NCBI GenBank assembly: GCA_035547155.1
Contig: DASZVJ010000140.1
Location: forward strand, 1 to 64,000
DNA: 64,000 bases
DNA from: CAZNMF01 sp035547155
GTDB taxonomy: Bacteria > Acidobacteriota > Vicinamibacteria > Vicinamibacterales > SCN-69-37
Reading direction: 5' to 3'
Shown: piece after piece, positions 8,030 to 16,176 of the stretch
How the letters are laid out: every line of letters starts with the position of its first letter
Position numbering within the stretch: the first letter of the stretch is position 1
Translations under genes and position numbers: made by a program
Notes under the pieces: generated by a model
Databases searched by the model: none
Seen by the model: the letters and a program-made list of their open reading frames with translations, nothing else
Told to the model about the DNA's origin: nothing

Positions 8030-9871
8030 TTAACTTTTCTCTCTGTTCCCCGTGCGCCGCCATGTCGTCATCACCGACGGCTCCAGCTCGTTCGCGTCCG
8101 AGAGACGCGTCGCGTGCACGCGCAGGAGATCGCTGCGCGTGATGATGCCGACGACCTTGCGCGGGTCTTCCTGATCGACGACCGGCAGCCGGCCGACGTC
8201 GTGACGGACCATTTCGTCGGCCGCCTCGCGCAAGGTCCAGCTGCCGAACGCGACGACCGGAGCACGACGCACGAGATCGCGGATCACGGCATCTTCCTTC
8301 CCGTGATGTCCGAAGAGATCACGGAGCGTGACGACGCCGATGAGGGCGCCTGCGGCATCGAGCACCGGGAATCCCTGATGGGTCGTGCTCGAGAGCTCGG
8401 CCAGCATCCGGGCGGACACGTCCCGGTGACGGTCATCGGCTTTGAGCGTCACCACGGGCGTCGAGGCCCAGTCCTTGACGAGCTGCTGTCGCAGGTGATC
8501 CACTTCATAACCGCGCGCGATCGGCGTGCCGCGCCGCGCAATCTTCTCCGTCATGATCGAGTACCGCATGCGCAGCATCGACACGAGATAGGCGGCCGCG
8601 CATCCGCCGAGGAGCGGCAGAAGGCCGACAGGCTGCCGCGTCGTCTCGAACGCGAACACGACCCAGGTCAGCATGGCGTGCGACGCGCCTGAAAACATTG
8701 AGGCCATGCCCACGAGCGCGGCCATCCGTGGATCGATGCCGGTATGTGGGAAAAGGGCAGCGAGCGCCACGCCCGCCACGGACCCGAACGCACCGCCGAC
8801 GGTGAAGAGCGGTGCCAGCGTGCCGCCCGATGTGCCGCTGCCCAGCGCGATCGCCCACGAGATCAGCTTCAACACGCCCAGCACGGCCAGCGCTTTCCAC
8901 GTCAACACGCCGCCGAGAATCTGGTCGATGTTGTCGTAGCCGACGCCCATGGTGGACGGCAGGAACTTGCCGATCACGCCGACGGCGATGCCGCCGATCG
9001 CCGGCCACCACATCCAATGCACCGGGAGGTGCTCGAAGGCATCTTCGACGTCGTACACCGCGCGCGTGACGGTGACGCTCACGAGGCCCATGACCGCGCC
9101 GAGACAGACATACAGCGCGACGGCCTCGCCGCCCGGCTGGGCGATGAGCGGCATGTCGAAGACCGGAGCGGCGCCGCGGAACGCAATCCTGATGGCCGTC
9201 GCGGCGACGCACGCTAGCGCCACGGGAATGATCGATCGCGCGCGGAACTCGAAGAGCAGGAACTCGACCGCGAGCAGAACGGCCGCCACCGGCGTGCCGA
9301 ACGTCGCCGCCATGCCGGCCGCCGCGCCGGCGGCCAGCAGGACTTTCCGTTCCATCGCGGTGACGGAAATGATCTGACCGATGAGCGAGCCCAAGGCGCC
9401 GCCGGTGGCGATGATCGGGCCTTCCGCGCCGAACGGACCGCCGGTGCCGATCGCCACCGCCGCCGACAGCGGCTTGAGCAGCGTGACGCGCGCAGGAATC
9501 CGGCTGCGATTGAACAGCACCTGTTCCATCGCTTCGGGAATGCCGTGTCCCCTGATGGCCGCCGATCCGAAGCGCGCCATCAGGCCGACGACGATGCCGC
9601 CGAGGACCGGCGGGATGACGACGAGCCAGCCGAGGTGATTGCCGACGGGACCTGCGGCGGCGAGCGACCAGCGGCCGTAGAAGGCCAGGTTCGTGATCAG
9701 GGTGATCAGCGCCCTGAGGGCCTCGGCGATCAGTGCGGCCACGCCGCCGAGCGCGAGCGCGATGAGACTCGTGAACACGACGCGCCGCGTCACAGGCCAC
9801 GCGGGCTCGCGGATGTGCGCCGCTCGGAGACTCGGTGAGAGCGACGGTGCGACAGGCAGCGGCTCAGGCAT
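8030..9871 (-). CDS. ClC-type chloride channel/antiporter with C-terminal CBS domains
   Basis: A 613-residue inner-membrane protein. The ClC core covers about residues 15-430 with about ten hydrophobic helices. Selectivity motifs are GPFGAEGPI (the gating glutamate is present, as in antiporter members) and GSGTSGGTLAP. Two CBS repeats follow at about 480-600 and may bind nucleotides to regulate gating. I start at ATG 9871 rather than further upstream because it forms an ATGCCTGA overlap with the stop of the MarR gene, a classic coupling arrangement. It converges on lipA with 4 bases between the stops. The transported ion and direction cannot be decided from sequence. Confidence 0.93.
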   Translation of the reverse strand: MPEPLPVAPSLSPSLRAAHIREPAWPVTRRVVFTSLIALALGGVAALIAEALRALITLITNLAFYGRWSLAAAGPVGNHLGWLVVIPPVLGGIVVGLMARFGSAAIRGHGIPEAMEQVLFNRSRIPARVTLLKPLSAAVAIGTGGPFGAEGPIIATGGALGSLIGQIISVTAMERKVLLAAGAAAGMAATFGTPVAAVLLAVEFLLFEFRARSIIPVALACVAATAIRIAFRGAAPVFDMPLIAQPGGEAVALYVCLGAVMGLVSVTVTRAVYDVEDAFEHLPVHWMWWPAIGGIAVGVIGKFLPSTMGVGYDNIDQILGGVLTWKALAVLGVLKLISWAIALGSGTSGGTLAPLFTVGGAFGSVAGVALAALFPHTGIDPRMAALVGMASMFSGASHAMLTWVVFAFETTRQPVGLLPLLGGCAAAYLVSMLRMRYSIMTEKIARRGTPIARGYEVDHLRQQLVKDWASTPVVTLKADDRHRDVSARMLAELSSTTHQGFPVLDAAGALIGVVTLRDLFGHHGKEDAVIRDLVRRAPVVAFGSWTLREAADEMVRHDVGRLPVVDQEDPRKVVGIITRSDLLRVHATRLSDANELEPSVMTTWRRTGNREKS

Positions 9872-10352
9872 GCCGGCCTCCCGTCTCGAAGAACATCGCG
9901 GGACGGCGGGCAACGGCCATGGCGTTGGACATCTCGCCGAGCGCGCGGGCGACGATCCGCCGGGTCGCGGGCGTGAGCCGCCGGACCGCGCGGATCAGAT
10001 GCTCCTGCGCGGTCATCGGCGCCGTCGTCAACGCGGCGCGGCCGGCTTTCGTGAGCGTCAGAATCCGCTTCCGTCCGTCGGCCGGATCGACGCCGCGCTG
10101 GACCAGGCGCTTGGACTCGAGGCGGGACACGACGGTCGACACGGAGCTTTGATGCGTGAACGTGCGCCGGGCGACGTCGTTCACCGACATCGGGCCGGTG
10201 TCCGCCAACCGGCTCAGCACAAACAGCTGCGCGCTGGTCAGGCCACTCTGTCGCTGTGCGTCCCTGGAAGATTCGTGCAGGCCTTGGACGATCCGGCGGA
10301 TGCCATCGAGCACCGCCTTCACGTCACGCTCTGTTGATGTATGGGCACCCAT
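9864..10352 (-). CDS. MarR-family transcriptional regulator
   Basis: A 162-residue winged-helix regulator. The wHTH lies at about residues 45-110 (SVNDVARRTFTHQSSVSTVVSRLESKRLV, then the wing around DPADGRKRILTLT). Start at ATG 10352 gives a normal MarR length; an upstream extension of 48 codons is basic and unlike the family. It is the first gene of a two-gene unit with the ClC channel, overlapping it by 8 bases, so it probably controls both itself and the channel in response to a small ligand. A perfect 6-2-6 palindrome covers its own start codon and could be an operator. Divergent from the ADOP permease gene. Confidence 0.9.
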   Translation of the reverse strand: MGAHTSTERDVKAVLDGIRRIVQGLHESSRDAQRQSGLTSAQLFVLSRLADTGPMSVNDVARRTFTHQSSVSTVVSRLESKRLVQRGVDPADGRKRILTLTKAGRAALTTAPMTAQEHLIRAVRRLTPATRRIVARALGEMSNAMAVARRPAMFFETGGRHA

Positions 10353-10353
10353 A
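10340..10353 (-). promoter_or_regulatory. Palindrome over the marR start codon, possible operator
   Basis: TATGGG-CA-CCCATA is a perfect 6-2-6 inverted repeat spanning the ATG of the MarR gene. MarR proteins bind short palindromes near their own start, so autoregulation is plausible. The site is partly coding and could be chance. Confidence 0.3.
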
Positions 10354-10485
10354 TGAACGACCCAGTTTATCACCGACCGGCACGCTGCGACGATATCGCG
10401 AGACCGACGCCGCGCAATGATCGCCGGGCTTGAAGACCGACCCACCTGACTGACACGCAGGCGATGCCGTACGTGCGCATCGTGC

Positions 10486-10531
10486 TGGACAGCCAACCCA
10501 CCGTAGCCTAGAATGTCTAAGCCTTAGACAT
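10486..10531 (+). promoter_or_regulatory. Promoter and palindromic operator of the ADOP permease
   Basis: TGGACA (10486-10491), 17 bases, TAGAAT (10509-10514) is a good sigma-70 promoter. A perfect 8-3-8 palindrome, ATGTCTAA-GCC-TTAGACAT (10513-10531), covers the end of the -10, the predicted start of transcription near 10521 and the first bases of the ATG at 10530. A repressor bound here would block transcription. The ATGT...ACAT ends recall PadR-type operators, but no PadR gene is in the window. Confidence 0.65.
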
Positions 10532-13148
10532 GCGATGGCTTCGCGCGCTCCGCGGCGGACTGCGCCGGTGGCTGTTCCCCGACGTCACGTCGGAGGAAAT
10601 CCGCGAGGAGCTCGACTTCCATCTCGCGATGCGGTCGCGCGAGTACGAGCAGCGCGGTTCGAGCACGCGCGAAGCGCGGCGCCTGGCGGTACGGCGATTC
10701 GGCAATCCGTTGGTGTTTCAGGATCGCGGCTACGACGTGAGAGGCGGTGGCGTGATGGAGTCGATCACACGGGACGTCGTCTTTGCGCTGCGCATGCTGC
10801 GCAAACATTGGGGCTTCACGAGCGTCGCGACGCTCACGCTGGCGATCGGCATCGGCGCCTCGACCGCGCTCTTCAGCGTCATCGACGCCGCGCTGCTCCA
10901 CCCGTTGCCGTACAACCATCCGGAAGAGCTGATTGGGATCAACGTCGACGAACCGCAACCGGCCGGCAAGTCGTTTCTCCTCGCTCCGTCGCTGAACGAC
11001 ATCCGCGCGTGGCGCACGCTGTCGCACGTGATCGCGCACATCGGCATGGGGCGCGTGACGGGATTCACGCCGCTCATCGTGGAGACGACGTCCGCTCAGC
11101 GGCTGGTCGTCGCGACGGCCACGGAAGACTTCCTGGAGACGTACGGCATCACGCCGGTCATCGGCCGCGGCTTTCAGGAAGCCGATACGCGCCAGGGCGC
11201 GCCATCGGTGGCGCTGCTCAGCCACGCGTTCTGGCAGAAGGAGTTCGGCGGCGACGAGCACGTCATTGGCCGCGTCATTCGCATCCAGGACGAACCCGCA
11301 ACCATCATCGGCGTCCTGCCGCGAGGGTTCTACAACGAGACGGCGGTCTGGCAGGCGAGTCGATGGTCGCCAATGATGATCGACCGGCGCGGATCAGGCA
11401 CACCGGTCATCGGCCGCCTTCGGCCCGGCGTCACGCTCGAACAGGCTATGAAAGCGATGGACGATGTGCTGCGGCCGTCGGATGTCGGCGGTCAGGCGCC
11501 GGTCAAGGGCCGAACGGTGCTGACGTCGATGTATGCCGACGAGACGTCCGGATTCGGCAGCACGATCCGCACGCTCTCCTGGGCCGTCGCCCTCATCGTT
11601 GTCATCGCGTGCGTGAACGTGGCCGGCCTGCTGCTCGCGCGCGGCGCCACGCGGCAAACCGAGCTGGCGATCCGCGCATCGATCGGCGCGGGCCGTAGCC
11701 GGCTGATGCGACAGCTGCTCATCGAGAGCCTCGTCCTGGCTGTCGCCGGCGCGACCGTCGGAGTGCTCCTCGCGTACGTCTTGCTCGACTCGCTGGTCTC
11801 GCTCGTGCCGTTCAGCCTGCCGGCCAACGCGCCTCCCGCAATCAACGCGACCGTGCTCGCGTTCGCGGTCGGCGTGACGCTCGTCACCGCGCTGCTCTTC
11901 GGGCTCGTGCCGGCGATGGCACTCTCGCGGGCACGCCACAACATCACGTCACTACTCGGACGCGCGAGCCGTGGCGGCGGATCACCGCTCTCACGACGCG
12001 GCGGCCAGTGGCTCATTGGTGTGGAAGTCGCACTCGCCCTCGTCCTCATGGCCACGTCCGGACTCGTTGTCCGCAGCTTCGCGAAGCTGTCTGCCATCGA
12101 TCTCGGATACGACCCGTCGGCCGTGCTCACCTTCGAAGTCGAGCCAGTCGACCAGTCGACGGCCGTTCGCAACGAGTTCTACCCGGCGCTCGTCGATCTC
12201 GTGCGGCATCTGCCAGGTGTGCGGGCGGCCGGCGCGATCGATCAACTCGCGCTCACGGGTGGAGGCTCCTACGGCTTTCCCATAGCAGATACCGGCGCGA
12301 ACGTCGAAGGCCCGGAGCGCACAATCTTGCCGGGCTACTTCGAGGCTTTGGGAATTCGTCCGATCTCCGGACGATTGCTTGAGGACGCGGATCGTGCCGC
12401 AGGGGATGCGGTCGTCATCAATGCCACGTCCGCGCGGAAGTACTTCCAAGACCAAGCAGTCGGCCACACGGTCCGTACGCAGGACAAGCCCCCTCGCCAG
12501 CTTCGCATCGTCGGCGTCGTCCCGGTCATCCGACACGGCGGTCCTCAGGGCCGGAGCGGGCCCGAGATGTACGTCCTTCCCGATCCGCGTGCCGACGCGC
12601 CACTCGGCTGGCCGCTGGCCATCGTGATCGGCCTTCAGGACAGCGCGACGCTGAGTCGCGACCAACTTTCGCAGGCCGCACAATCGCTCAACCCGAAGAT
12701 CGTCATCGGCCGCCTCCGTCCCGCCACAGCACTCATCAGCGAGCAGGTTGCTCGGCCGCGGCATCGCATGCTGCTGTTGAGTCTGCTCGGCGGATTCGGC
12801 TTCGTGCTGACGCTCGTCGGCATCTTCAGCATGACGGCGTACGCGGTCGCGCGGCGTACGCGTGAGATCGGACTCCGCATGGCCTTCGGCGCGAGCGCCG
12901 GCGACGTCGTGCGTGCGATGGTTCGCGACGCCGCCTGGCCCGTTGTCGCAGGCCTGATCGTCGGATTGCTGGGCGCCTACTACGCGTCGCGGATCGTGGC
13001 GTCGTTCCTGTTTCAGACGCCGCCGCACGATCCGGTGACGCTCGCGTGGGCGGTGGGCCTGCTCGGCATCGCGGCGTGCGTCGCCGCCTGGATTCCCGCG
13101 CGGCGCGCGGCCCTCGTCGATCCCGTCGCGGCGCTGCGCGTCGACTGA
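10530..13148 (+). CDS. ADOP-type FtsX/MacB-like ABC transporter permease
   Basis: An 872-residue membrane protein of the acidobacterial duplicated orphan permease type. Residues 1-75 form the permease prefix domain (EEIREELDFHLAMRSREYEQRG, ARRLAVRRFGN). TM1 follows at about 95-120, a MacB-like periplasmic domain, and an FtsX block near 350-430. The second half repeats this layout with a periplasmic domain and a final FtsX block near 745-870 (RTREIGLRMAFGASAGDVV). No ATPase gene is adjacent, as is usual for these orphans. The role is probably efflux or mechanotransmission at the envelope. The start codon sits within the operator palindrome, so the mRNA leader is about 9 bases with no Shine-Dalgarno. 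Confidence 0.92.
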   Translation: MRWLRALRGGLRRWLFPDVTSEEIREELDFHLAMRSREYEQRGSSTREARRLAVRRFGNPLVFQDRGYDVRGGGVMESITRDVVFALRMLRKHWGFTSVATLTLAIGIGASTALFSVIDAALLHPLPYNHPEELIGINVDEPQPAGKSFLLAPSLNDIRAWRTLSHVIAHIGMGRVTGFTPLIVETTSAQRLVVATATEDFLETYGITPVIGRGFQEADTRQGAPSVALLSHAFWQKEFGGDEHVIGRVIRIQDEPATIIGVLPRGFYNETAVWQASRWSPMMIDRRGSGTPVIGRLRPGVTLEQAMKAMDDVLRPSDVGGQAPVKGRTVLTSMYADETSGFGSTIRTLSWAVALIVVIACVNVAGLLLARGATRQTELAIRASIGAGRSRLMRQLLIESLVLAVAGATVGVLLAYVLLDSLVSLVPFSLPANAPPAINATVLAFAVGVTLVTALLFGLVPAMALSRARHNITSLLGRASRGGGSPLSRRGGQWLIGVEVALALVLMATSGLVVRSFAKLSAIDLGYDPSAVLTFEVEPVDQSTAVRNEFYPALVDLVRHLPGVRAAGAIDQLALTGGGSYGFPIADTGANVEGPERTILPGYFEALGIRPISGRLLEDADRAAGDAVVINATSARKYFQDQAVGHTVRTQDKPPRQLRIVGVVPVIRHGGPQGRSGPEMYVLPDPRADAPLGWPLAIVIGLQDSATLSRDQLSQAAQSLNPKIVIGRLRPATALISEQVARPRHRMLLLSLLGGFGFVLTLVGIFSMTAYAVARRTREIGLRMAFGASAGDVVRAMVRDAAWPVVAGLIVGLLGAYYASRIVASFLFQTPPHDPVTLAWAVGLLGIAACVAAWIPARRAALVDPVAALRVD

Positions 13149-13182
13149 ACGGACGAATTCCATTTCGTGATGTACTGAACTA

Positions 13183-13932
13183 GTGAGCCGGCCGAATCCT
13201 CGCGCAGCGGCCGCCCCTGCCCGCCGCGCGAACGCGACACCCGCGACGCTCGACGACATCGCGCAGCGCATCGTGTCCTGCAACAGCTGCGCGCGCCTCC
13301 GCACGTACTGCCAGCGCATCGCGCGCGAGAAGCGCGCGGCCTATCGCAACGACACCTACTGGGCGAAGCCGGTGCCGGGATTCGGCGATCCCCACGCGCG
13401 CATCGTGCTCGTCGGCCTCGCGCCCGCGGCGCATGGCGCGAATCGCACGGGACGCATATTCACGGGCGACGGGAACGGCGGCTCCGGTGACTTCCTGATG
13501 ACGGCTTTGCACGCCGCCGGCCTCGCGAGCCAGCCGTTCTCACGCGCGATCGACGACGGCCTCGAATTGCACGACGTGTGGATGGCCGCGTCGGTCCGCT
13601 GCGCGCCGCCGGACAACAAGCCGACGCCGCAGGAGATCGCGGCGTGCTATCCGCATCTCGTCGCCGAGCTCGACGCGCTCCCGCGCGCGCAAGTGCTCGT
13701 CGCGCTGGGCCGATTGGCGTTCGACACCTGCTGGAAACTGCTTGGCGATCGTGGACGGCCGAAGCAGAAGAAGCCAATCTTCGAGCACGGTGGCGTGTTC
13801 CGCCAGCGCGACGGCCTGTCGATCGTGATGTCGTATCACCCGAGCCGCCAAAATACGCACACGGGCCGGCTCACGCCGGCGATGTTGCGCCAGGCGTGCG
13901 AGAAGGCGCGGACACTGGCGAGAACGGCTTGA
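13183..13932 (+). CDS. family 5 (UDGb-type) uracil-DNA glycosylase
   Basis: A 249-residue base-excision repair enzyme. Motif A GLAPAAHGANRTGR lacks the catalytic Asp/Asn of families 1 and 4, as is characteristic of family 5; motif B is YHPSRQNTHTGR near the C-terminus. Cysteines in VSCNSCARL, the TYCQR segment and RCAPP fit a 4Fe-4S cluster. Expected to remove uracil and other deaminated bases, which matters in a GC-rich genome. GTG start at 13183, 35 bases after the permease stop; it may be cotranscribed with it. Length fits the family. Confidence 0.9.
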   Translation: MSRPNPRAAAAPARRANATPATLDDIAQRIVSCNSCARLRTYCQRIAREKRAAYRNDTYWAKPVPGFGDPHARIVLVGLAPAAHGANRTGRIFTGDGNGGSGDFLMTALHAAGLASQPFSRAIDDGLELHDVWMAASVRCAPPDNKPTPQEIAACYPHLVAELDALPRAQVLVALGRLAFDTCWKLLGDRGRPKQKKPIFEHGGVFRQRDGLSIVMSYHPSRQNTHTGRLTPAMLRQACEKARTLARTA

Positions 13933-13976
13933 GAGCGCGTTTCAGAACTGTCAAGTGCGCCGAAGGCGCCACGTCA

Positions 13977-14015
13977 ATTTCGAACTTCGAAATTCGAACT
14001 TCGAAGTTTTGAAAT
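13977..14015. repeat. TTCGAA-type repeat with dyad symmetry
   Basis: A run of TTTCGAACTTCGAAATTCGA-like units follows the glycosylase gene. CGAACTTCGAA and its complement alternate, so the stretch is self-complementary. It belongs to the GTTCGAA family seen at 1942 and 35815. Confidence 0.7.
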
Positions 14016-14038
14016 GCACTTTTGGAGTGGGAGGCCTG

Positions 14039-15763
14039 ATGATGAAAATCTTGCGGACAACATGCGCGCTGGCGGGCGTCATGGCGCTCACCGCGCTTCT
14101 TGCCGGCCCGATGGCCGTCGGCGCGACGGCGCAGAGCCCGGTGCCGTATGTCCCCGTTCCGCCGACGACTCCTGGGGCCGGATCGATCCCCGAAGGCTTC
14201 ACTCGAATCTTCAACGGCAAGGACATGTCGGGCTGGCATCCGAGCCGGACGGCCCATCATGGAAAGACGCCCTCGGTCACGGTGAAGGATGGCGCGCTGT
14301 ATCTGGCGCACAAGCCCTTCGGCCAGGGCGGCCTGCTGCTGACCAACAAGAAGTACAAGAACTTCGAGTTCTACGTCGAAACGGACCTGCGCCCCGGCTA
14401 CAACAGCGGCATCTTCCTGCGGGCAACCGAAGAGGGCGCGGCGGTCCAGGTGGAGCTCGACGCCAATCGGGGGAACGGCGGATTGCTGACGGAATCGCTG
14501 GCGGGCGTTCCCCCACGCACGGTCGTGCAGGGCACGCCCATCGCTCAGGTCTGGAAGCAGGGGGAATGGAACTCGTTCCGCGTTCGCGTCGAAGGCGATG
14601 CGCCGCACTACACGCTGTGGGTCAATGGCGTGCAGATCTGGGATATCCAGTATTCCGCCAACTACATGCCGGCCGGCCTGACCAGCGGCTTCATCGGCCT
14701 GCAGTTCCACTTCCTAACCACCCTCATGCCTTCAACCAAGGTGGTGTCGCTGTCCTACAACACGCCGGGCGTACCGCTTGGCTTTCGCAACATGGCCATC
14801 AAGGAACTGCCGGACACGGCGGCCCCTGCCACTGTTCCGGCTGCCGCGTCCAATGCGGCCGCTGGTGGCCGTGGCGGCGCCGGTGGTCGCGGACCTGCGC
14901 CTCTCGAGCAGGAGACGCCACCACCTCCGCCGGGACCGGCCGACTATACCAACGCCATCGGCATGGATTTCATGAAGATCCAGACCGGAACGATGATCGA
15001 GGGGGCCTATGACCCCTGCGAAATCCTCCCTGTGCCGGCTGGAACCGTGCCGCCAGCTCCTGCGCCCCTGGCCCAGCGCCCGCCGCGAGCTCCCTGCAGC
15101 ACGGCAGGCACGTTCGGCTGGAGGCCGGAGCAATACGAGACGGCCGACAGGCTGCTGCGCGAAGACACCATCCTCGGCTTCAAGGTGACGATCGGCAAGC
15201 CCTATCTGATGGGGCGCTACGAGGTCACCCAGGGCGAATGGAAAAAGGTGATGGGCGCCAACCCCTCCATCTTCCAGGGCTCCAAGGTGGCTGACGACGC
15301 CGATCGCCACCCGGTCGAGAATGTCTCGTGGGAAGACGCTCAGGCGTTCGTGAAAAAGCTGAACGCGCTGGAGCACACCACCGCCTATCGCCTGCCGACC
15401 GAGTTCGAATGGGAGTGGGCCTCGCGCGCCGGCCAGTTCCGCGCGCCATCGACAGTCGGCGAGCGTGAGATCGATCCGACCGCGGTGATGTCGGTGTTCA
15501 GCGGACCAACCTGGATGGTGGGAAGCAAGCTGCCGAACGCCTGGGGACTCTACGACATGCTCGGCAATGTCTGGGAGTGGGTGCAGGACGTCTACAACGA
15601 GAAGGTCCAGCCCGATCCAATCCCGCCGACAACCGGCACGACCCATGTGCTCAAGGGCGGCAGTTACATGTCGCACTTCGCCAATGTCGCGGCGGCTGTG
15701 CATGCCGGTGGGCCTGGCGATGCCTTCGACACGGGCTTCCGGATCGTCAAGGACGTGAACTAG
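14039..15763 (+). CDS. secreted DUF1080 (LamG-like) / SUMF1-like fusion protein
   Basis: A 574-residue exported protein. A signal peptide covers about residues 1-32. A DUF1080 glycoside-hydrolase-like beta-sandwich follows at about 40-240 (GFTRIFNGKDMSGWH, then RPGYNSGIFLR). A Gly/Ala/Pro-rich linker spans about 265-300. The C-terminal half (about 375-574) is a formylglycine-generating-enzyme/SUMF1-like fold (GRYEVTQGEWKKVMG, RLPTEFEWEWASR, YDMLGNVWEWVQDVYN, LKGGSY). The paired active-site cysteines expected near the C-terminus of a true FGE are absent, so this domain probably binds rather than oxidises. GGGAGGCC 5 bases before ATG 14039 decides the start. DUF1080 proteins of this kind are linked to carbohydrate degradation. 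Confidence 0.85.
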   Translation: MMKILRTTCALAGVMALTALLAGPMAVGATAQSPVPYVPVPPTTPGAGSIPEGFTRIFNGKDMSGWHPSRTAHHGKTPSVTVKDGALYLAHKPFGQGGLLLTNKKYKNFEFYVETDLRPGYNSGIFLRATEEGAAVQVELDANRGNGGLLTESLAGVPPRTVVQGTPIAQVWKQGEWNSFRVRVEGDAPHYTLWVNGVQIWDIQYSANYMPAGLTSGFIGLQFHFLTTLMPSTKVVSLSYNTPGVPLGFRNMAIKELPDTAAPATVPAAASNAAAGGRGGAGGRGPAPLEQETPPPPPGPADYTNAIGMDFMKIQTGTMIEGAYDPCEILPVPAGTVPPAPAPLAQRPPRAPCSTAGTFGWRPEQYETADRLLREDTILGFKVTIGKPYLMGRYEVTQGEWKKVMGANPSIFQGSKVADDADRHPVENVSWEDAQAFVKKLNALEHTTAYRLPTEFEWEWASRAGQFRAPSTVGEREIDPTAVMSVFSGPTWMVGSKLPNAWGLYDMLGNVWEWVQDVYNEKVQPDPIPPTTGTTHVLKGGSYMSHFANVAAAVHAGGPGDAFDTGFRIVKDVN

Positions 15764-15781
15764 GTCGCGCGGAGGTGCGCT

Positions 15782-16168
15782 TCACGCCTTGTTTCGAAGG
15801 ATCTTGCGGCGATGGTGCGGAGCGTGAAAGAGGTGTGCGACCCACCGGCCGAGGCCCGGAGCCACATTCACCACCGTGTAGGTCACCGATGTCCCCTGTG
15901 AATCGGTCGTGACACTCCAGACCCCGCGATACCACCATCCGCCCTGCAGCGCGACGGCGCGAACGGCATCGTTCACGACGATCGCGGTGAGGTGCGGACC
16001 CGCTGCGGTCGATACCGCTCGTCCCGATAGCGCCACCGCGCGATCGTCAGCAGACAAGCCTGTGACGCCGTCAAGGACGCGCTGCCACTCGGCGTCAGCA
16101 GACTCATTACTGTGACGTGTCGTAGAGACTTCGATGAGGCCGTCACTCGTGAACGGGATGGCGGACAA
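15782..16168 (-). CDS. hypothetical protein, 128 aa
   Basis: I do not recognise this family. No signal peptide is evident; the body has alternating beta-type segments (HLTAIVVNDAVRAVALQGGWW, SVTYTVVNVAPG) that recall small SRPBCC-like folds, followed by a basic His-rich tail. The start is a TTG at 16168, 8 bases after the lpd stop codon on the same strand, so it may be the last gene of the pyruvate dehydrogenase operon. It converges on the DUF1080 gene. Function unknown. Confidence 0.55.
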   Translation of the reverse strand: MSAIPFTSDGLIEVSTTRHSNESADAEWQRVLDGVTGLSADDRAVALSGRAVSTAAGPHLTAIVVNDAVRAVALQGGWWYRGVWSVTTDSQGTSVTYTVVNVAPGLGRWVAHLFHAPHHRRKILRNKA

Positions 16169-16176
16169 GTAAGCTT

